Part shown: positions 58,173 through 64,000 of the stretch, in pieces
Layout: each line of letters opens with the position of its first letter
Position numbering within the stretch: the first letter of the stretch is position 1
NCBI GenBank assembly: GCA_015501055.1
Contig: JADNYV010000007.1
Location: forward strand, 124,001-188,000
DNA from: Mucidula mucida
Lineage: Eukaryota > Basidiomycota > Agaricomycetes > Agaricales > Physalacriaceae
DNA length: 64,000 nucleotides
Direction: 5' to 3'
The notes under the pieces: generated by a model
What the model saw: only the letters and a program-made list of their open reading frames with translations
Database searches by the model: none
What the model was told of the DNA's origin: nothing
Position numbers and translations under genes: made by a program

Positions 58173-58305
58173 TTATTTGGACGTTGTATTCAAAGTGTAA
58201 TTGTATGTTGCTTTATCAAACCGTGCCTTGACTTTTCCAGTGCAATGTGGACTTCCATTGTTTATTGTTTGCGCCCTGAACTCGACCACAAGGACAAAGC
58301 CTCTA

Positions 58306-58317
58306 CACGTGACGTCA
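58306..58317. promoter_or_regulatory. Overlapping E-box and CRE (CACGTGACGTCA)
   Basis: The bHLH site CACGTG (58306-58311) shares two bases with the perfect bZIP/CREB site TGACGTCA (58310-58317). It lies about 120 bases upstream of the ATG at 58436 and 18 bases before a TATA box. Function is inferred from site identity only. Confidence 0.4.
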
Positions 58318-58334
58318 TGGTGTAACCAGGACAA

Positions 58335-58340
58335 TATAAA
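58335..58340 (+). promoter_or_regulatory. TATA box of gene at 58436
   Basis: TATAAA, about 100 bases upstream of the ATG and just downstream of the composite E-box/CRE. Confidence 0.45.
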
Positions 58341-58435
58341 TTACCAATGAATTCTCACCTTCAACCAACTCAGACAACCTCCACCATCATTCGACCGTGC
58401 GCCCCCATTACTCCGCACACTCAACATCTATTTCA

Positions 58436-59093
58436 ATGGCCGGTTAGTTTTTCGAATTTCTGTTCTTCAACAAAGCTAATATATCTACTGTATAGGTACT
58501 AAAAGATCCGCTGACGATTCGGGCCCTACGACTCGAGCATCCAAGGCTGCCAAGACTGATAATGGCACAAGCCCTGCCACCAAGGGCAAAAAAGGCGGCA
58601 AGCGTGGAGGCGTCAAGGTTTGTGCTTTTCCTTCAACAAAGAAACTCATGCTGAAGTGCGCAGGCCAACTTGTCGGCATCCAACTTCAAATCAAAGGCCT
58701 CCCGCTACACGTCAACATTACGCACACACCGCCTAGCATCCCAGATGACGAGTCCGTTCCTGCTGCCAGTGCTGACCCCGGCTTCATTTCATCGGTTGCT
58801 TTGACGGCTGCGACGTTTAGCACGGGTAGCTATGGCTGGAAGGGCACTAAGCGCTTTGCCGTTGAGCTCCCGGGCGATGGGGACGAAAAAGAGACTGTAC
58901 AGGTTATGTTAACGTGGGTGTCTATATCGCCACTCTCCAGTCATTCTATTGACGCCGTTTCAGTCTTAATGCCACCGTTATGGGCAGCAAGCAGGCTCCC
59001 AGTGATGCTGAAGATGAAGCTAAAGTTGATGAGACCAAGGAGGAAGAGGCTAAGGAAGAGGAGGCTAAAGAGGATGAGGCTAAAGAGGATTAA
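58436..59093 (+). CDS. Hypothetical protein, basic N-terminus and Glu/Lys tail
   Basis: Exon 1 ATGGCCG joins TKRSADDSGPTTRASKAAKT and a Lys/Gly-rich stretch (KGKKGGKRGGVK) that looks like a nuclear localisation or nucleic-acid-binding signal. The centre is globular (LPLHVNITHTPPSIPDDESV, TFSTGSYGWKGTKRFAVELP, KETVQVMLT). After a last intron at about 58915-58965 come LNATVMGSKQAPSDAEDEAK and a tail of KEEEAKEDEAKED repeats. A frame change near 58690 connects SASNFKSKA to the globular part. No family recognised; composition is histone-chaperone-like, which is only suggestive. Confidence 0.6.
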
Positions 59094-59418
59094 TCAATCA
59101 ACAAAGGAAACAGTGGGGAGTTGGGAACTACATATGTGAATCTGTTGTAGCGATCTTTATTGGCTATCTTATGACTGTTACGAGCACTGCTTGGTGATTA
59201 GCGAAGAAATGCGCTTGAAACTGTACGCAAATGTTCAAAGTCTACACAACTCAAGCGTAACGTTCACCTAGTGCTACTGAATCACCACAATCGTCGCAGG
59301 CACATTCTTATCGGGCGAGGATAAGAAATCAAATAGAGGCCGAATAAGCGCCTGCAGTCCTGCCCTCGTTGTACAATGTTCAGAAATCCTGCCCTTGCCG
59401 CAAATTTAGAGGACGACC
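59094..59418. other. Intergenic
   Basis: About 325 bases, the presumed 3' UTR of the preceding gene and promoter of the amidohydrolase. No gene seen. Confidence 0.5.
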
Positions 59419-62400
59419 ATGGAGAAATCGCCCTCTCCAGCACCCCGCAGTCGCTACCGATCGAAGTTGACCATCCTCGCATGCGCAGCATTGCTCTCTC
59501 TACTCTTCACCTTTGTCCCATCGCCAATTCCGAACCGGTCTCCACTCTACAGACTTTGCTTCAGAATGGGAGGACAACATATGGCCATACCGCGAGCAGA
59601 CCGCCTGGGACATATCCACCGACTTTGCGTACCCGCGCACGCTCTCGTACGACGTCACAGAGGGGACATGGCTCCGCCTTGACGTGCACCCGATAAGCGG
59701 CGAGATCGTGTTTGATATGCTGGGCGACCTCTACTGCTTGGCGCCGCCGGGGACGACGGCGCACCCGATTCTTGTCGGCGTCCCGTACGACTCGGACCCG
59801 CATTTCTCGCCCGACGGCGATAGGCTGGTGTTTCGCAGCGATGCGGAGCTGGGCGTGGAGAATATATGGGTCATGCCGTGGACGGGGTGTGAGGCTATGG
59901 ATGTGAGGCGGGCTGCCAAAGAGAATAGGCTTAGGCGTTTGGCTAGCGAGGGCCGACTCCAAGGTCAGTTTACCGAGTTATATGCCATCTTTCTTTGTTT
60001 TGATAAATATTCAGCGCGCCGTGTCACCAACGAGACGTTCCGCTGGGTGTCCGACGCCCGCTTCCATCCCTCTGGCACCAAAATAATCGCATCCAAGTGG
60101 TACACATCCTACATCACCCTTGCTGCTTCTGAAGGATGGGAATACGACGTCCCAGCTCTGTCCTCAACTTCCCGAATAAGACCGCAGAGTGGTCGGAGGC
60201 TACTCGGACGGACCCTTCCCGCGGGAATGACCCTCGCCGACTATGGCGACATGCAGATAGGCCCCGAACAGTTTGTATGGCGATCAGAGGATACGCTTAT
60301 ATACTCGAAGAATGTCAGGGATTTGTACAAGATAGGCATTAAAGGTAAGACGCTCGCAACATCGCAGAATCATTTCATTCACGCCGATATCAGATATTCA
60401 TCAAGGCGTCTACGCCATCTTCTCCCGAAATGTTACAAGTGGTAAAGACACTCTTCTCGTTGATGCATTTCCGGGAGGTGCCTCCCGCCCAGAGCTCTCC
60501 CGCGATAAGAGGACCCTCGCGTTTGTGCGACGTGTACGCGACCATCAGGTTCTTGTCTTCAAGTAAGCCATTCTGCGCGCACACCGATTCTTATTGACCG
60601 CATTTTAAGAGATCTCGAAACCGGCACTATTCACTATATATTCGATGGCCTGTCGTACGATCTCTCATCTGTCTGGGCGCCCATGGGCACCTACCCGTCC
60701 TATGCATTCACTCCGTCTGACGACGCCGTCATCATCTGGGCTGCGGGGCAGATCTACCGCGTCCCGCTCGCCGTGAACGGATTTGGAGAACGTGTAGCAG
60801 GTGGTGCTGCGACCCCGATTCCCTTCCGTGCACATATTGAGCTCCAGGTGGCGGAGACTCTGACTGGGGGCATTGACCTCGTAGGGCTGGAGACTCAAAA
60901 CGAAATGAATGTCACCGCCTTTCGTGATCTAGGCGTCGACGCGACAGGCGCAAAGGCGGTGTTCCAAGCTGCGGGGGTGACGGTTGTTCAGGACTTGAGC
61001 ACGGGTGTTGCTACCAAAGTGCCTGTCGTGGTTTCCGAAGCGCCTTACTACTCCCCCGCCTTTGTTGGTGGGTCAAGCACGCTCGTCGTACACGCCCGCT
61101 GGTCTGATACCAATTTCACTACGTTTGAGATTGCGGATCTTGATTCTGGGATTGCGTACGAGTTGGAGGACTAGCTTTGGGGCGGTACCATTCTCCCTCG
61201 ATATCAGCGCTGGGCCTGGCTTGCAGCGCAGATTGCTTTCATAAGACTGCAGGGGATAGTATGACTGGCAATGTTGTCGCACGCTCAGCCAGGTCTCTAC
61301 GTTGGCGATATTGTCCTGCCAGGCCCGAAGTTGTCGTGCGCAACGTTCGCTTCATATCGGAGCTCCTTCCCGGACATATTGATCGTGTCCATCTTCAGTT
61401 CCTCGAGGGAGATGAGCTTTTGGTTCACGAGGCTAGTCGGGTATACCATTGACTTGAGTGCTGATTCGCTCGTGTGGGAGAGTATCCGCAACATACGCTC
61501 GTCTCTGGGAAGATGACCAACGAGATAGCGTTGGGGCGTGCTTCTGGGATGCTGGCGTTTGTGGAGTTTCATCATGTGTTTTTGGGCCGCTTGAAGGAGG
61601 GAGAGACGTTGTGGGCCAAGCCAGGGAACGCTACTGAAGGATTGCGAGATTGAGTTTGTACGGCGGACATGATCTTGCGTGGAGCGGCGATGGGAAAAGG
61701 TTGTTTTGGTTCTTTGGTTTGTACTCGTGCTTTTCTGTTGACGTGGACTTACACCTGAGGGCATTTACTTAGGTCCGATGCTTCATTGGCTTGAGGTTGA
61801 CCACATTGAGCAGTGCGCATTGGAGATTCAAGCTGATGCGTTGAACTTTGGTATTGCGTGTGTCAAGGACCTCGTCCAGGCGCAGGGAGTTCGTGTTTCT
61901 CATTCGACGGATATTGCGCGTATCAAGCAGGAGGTGGCGCTATCTGGGCGGTCTGGCGTGCTTGCCATTCGTAACGCGACGATTCTTACTATGCAGTCGG
62001 GTGTTATGGAGTCGGATCTTATTGTCGGAGGAACGCTGCTTGTCGAAAACGGCGTTATAACGGCTGTGGGGTCGGAGATATTGATTCCAAGTGGCGCACA
62101 TGTCATTGACGCGCGTGGTGGTATGTCTTCCTTTGTTTCTTGTGCTCGGTTATTGAAGATGAGTGTAGGCTTCGTGACACCCGGATATATTGACGTCCAC
62201 GCTCATTGGGGAGGCTGTCTCGTCATATATCCTGCCAAGTCGTGGGAGATGCAGACCTTTTTGGCATATGGTGTTACGACGTTGCACAAGTAAGGACTTA
62301 CCCACTTCGTCTAGGGTTGCATTTTGATTTCGTGTAGTCCCAGCTCGGAAACGGTCACGACGTTTATTGAGCGCAGCCGGTTGGAGAGTGGGCAGATGGT

Positions 62401-63582
62401 CGGGCCGCGGACTTTTACTACCGGGTCGCCGCTGTTTGGAGGTGGATGGATCGGTATTCATGAGGAGATTGTGGATATGGATGAGGCGACCGCGGCGTTG
62501 ATGCGTATCAAAGCTGAAGGCGGGCCTGCTGCTCTGTCGTACAAGAACTATCAGCTGCCTTCTCGGTATGTGGTTTTTTTTCGACTAGGTGCGTTGAGCT
62601 GAGCAGCTTTTGCCAGTGCGGCGAGGCAGCGGCTTTTGAAGAAGGGTCGGGAGCTGGGGTTGTTGTGTGTTCCGGAGGGAGGCGGGTATTATGATTGGGA
62701 TTTGACTTATATTATTGACGGTGAGTGTTTGTTTGTTTTGCTGCGTATGCATAACTTTCTTATGTGAGTGAAATCAGGTATGACGACTGTTGAGCATTCG
62801 ATCCCTGTGTCGGTTTTGTATGATGATGTTTTGATGCTCTACGCGCAAAGTGGTACGGGCGCCACGCCGACGCATGTTGTGAGCTATGGCGGTGCGTTTG
62901 GGGAGGAGTATGAGTGGGCGCACTATGATGTCCCGAATGATCCCAAGTGCGTAGTACGGACTAACTACTTTTGGTGGTGCCTTTGCTCAACGTGTCTTTC
63001 CATAGACTGCGTCGATTCATCAGACATGATATATTGGAAGGGCTGCATGAGAGTAAAGCCCGGCCGAAAGATTGTGCGTTCAGTCATATATATATGATTA
63101 TGGTGACGTTTTGTGATGTCGACGACAGCGTATGTGCTGTTCAACGTTTCAGAGTCGATAGCCAAGATGGTGCATATGGGGCTCAAGACGCATATTGGCG
63201 CGCATGGCGAACGGCCGATGGGCCACAACTATCATGCGGAGATGGCGTTCACGAAAGCGGGGGGGTTGAATAATTATGAGGTTTGCCTGCCCCGTCTCAT
63301 CTGCTTTTTGCATTTCTTATTCAAGGGTAGGTGTTACAAGCGGCCACGTCCTCTGCGGCGCAGACACTGGGGATTTGGGGCTCTGTGGGGTCTTTGGCGC
63401 CGGGAAAGCTTGCGGATTTTTTGGTGTACGAGCCCGGTGTTGATCTGCTGGAGGGCCCGATCAGTGGTACGAGGGCGTTGGTGTATGTTGCGAAGGGTGG
63501 GAGGATGTGGGATGCGTCGACCATGGCTGGGGTGTGGCCGTCGGAAGGGCGTACGCAGGAGATGCCGCCGTTCAATCCTTAG
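59419..63582 (+). CDS. Membrane-anchored amidohydrolase with N-terminal beta-propeller
   Basis: About 1,100 residues. The ATG at 59419 gives a short basic N-terminus and a single membrane anchor (KLTILACAALLSLLFTFVPS), so the rest is probably luminal or extracellular. Next is a TolB/tricorn-like propeller: DPHFSPDGDRLVFRSD, ARFHPSGTKIIASKWYTS, LAFVRRVRDHQVLVF, LYGGHDLAWSGDGKRLFW. The amidohydrolase part starts VLAIRNATILTMQSGVME and LVENGVITAVGSE, with the metal HxH in GYIDVHAHWG (62170-62215). MTTVEHSIPVS, GERPMGHNYHAEMA and LGIWGSVGSLAPGKLADFLV follow, typical of imidazolonepropionase-like enzymes. A similar propeller-amidohydrolase layout is known in bacteria. Substrate unknown. More than ten introns; frame repairs needed near 60180, 61190, 61290 and 63080. 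Confidence 0.85.
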
Positions 63583-63711
63583 TGTGTTTGAATTGTGGAC
63601 TGTGTGCCATTGTACATCCGGAATTTAACCTGATTTCTCACACTTGTTATTTCTTGTCTCACATTCCAGCGCTTCCTTCTCACACTGACCTCTCTTTCTC
63701 ACTTGACAATC

Positions 63712-64000
63712 ATGTCTCTCGGGTCGCACCCTCACTCTGTGCGCAGCGTTACCCCGTTTTATTCCCTAATTATCATCCCTCGACAGCAACGACGGTAACA
63801 AGATGCCCGTCATCGGGCTCGGGACGTGGCTCTCCAAGCCGGGCGAAGTGGAGGCTGCGGTGCTGCATGCTCTGAAGACGGGGTACAGGCATATCGACGC
63901 TGCGCTGATTTACGGGAATCAGGAAGAAGTACTCATATGCGGTTCACTTCACGCTTATGCATAAGATGATGGATGTCGTATTGCTAGATTGGCCAAGCCC
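63712..64000 (+). CDS. Aldo-keto reductase, 5' part (runs off the window)
   Basis: NAD(P)H-dependent reductase of aldehydes and ketones. Exon 1 is only 11 nt (63712-63722), exon 2 is 63787-63928, and exon 3 starts at 63988. Joined they read [40 protein letters not shown]. NDGxxMPxxGLGTW is the family N-terminus, and HIDAAxxYGN supplies the catalytic Asp and Tyr. Both introns have good GT-AG ends and keep frame. The catalytic Lys and His lie beyond the window. Confidence 0.92.

Noticed and set aside
1..64000. CRISPR arrays, bacterial operons, phage or viral genes
   Set aside because: None seen. The intron-rich gene structure and families are those of a basidiomycete nucleus.

Overview
This is nuclear DNA of a filamentous basidiomycete, most likely an Agaricomycete. 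Genes are dense and lie on both strands. They are broken by many short introns of about 45-65 nt with GT...AG ends. The protein families fit: a Clp1-like gene, MYND zinc fingers with a cysteine-rich tail, F-box proteins, an AA3-type GMC oxidoreductase, an XRN1, a fungal Dicer, a vacuolar GH38 mannosidase and a terpene-synthase-fold protein. There is no bacterial-style operon organisation.

Layout. 0-9 kb: secreted GMC oxidoreductase (+), cyclin (-), a hypothetical gene, a field of three decayed repeats, and a membrane-anchored coiled-coil protein (-). 10.8-15.8 kb: XRN1 5'-3' exoribonuclease (-), with tiny 5' exons. 16.2-18.3 kb: two coiled-coil hypothetical genes (-). 19.5-25.8 kb: Clp1-like gene (+), MFS anion permease (-), mitochondrial dicarboxylate carrier (+), and a MYND-family gene with a short finger (-). 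26.3-46.9 kb: a large inverted duplication. Two A-T-TE (NRPS-like) synthetase genes face each other across about 13 kb. That interval holds two F-box genes, two putatively secreted proteins, a tRNA-Trp with an intron, a 248-bp MITE inserted in the stop-codon region of a MYND gene, and an intact terpene-synthase-fold gene that has lost its catalytic motifs. 47.7-57.1 kb: GH38 alpha-mannosidase (+, with 4-nt and 9-nt micro-exons), then Dicer (-), with stop codons almost touching. 57.2-64 kb: phosducin-like protein, a basic/acidic hypothetical protein, a membrane-anchored beta-propeller amidohydrolase, and the start of an aldo-keto reductase (all +).

Functional picture. Most of the window is housekeeping: RNA decay and RNAi (XRN1, Dicer), glycan turnover, chaperone-type PLP2, and cell cycle. 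The accessory part is roughly 21-47 kb and looks like a specialised-metabolism or fast-evolving island: MFS transporter, duplicated A-T-TE synthetases, a terpene-synthase-like protein, MYND and F-box genes, and a MITE.

Quality caveat. Many clearly conserved genes (GMC, XRN1, PLP2, the 6.8-kb gene, synthetase copy 1) need single extra bases to stay in frame. The lesions I checked are losses, often in or beside short homopolymers, while splice sites stay intact. This looks more like residual assembly deletions than mass pseudogenisation, so frameshifts here should not be taken at face value.
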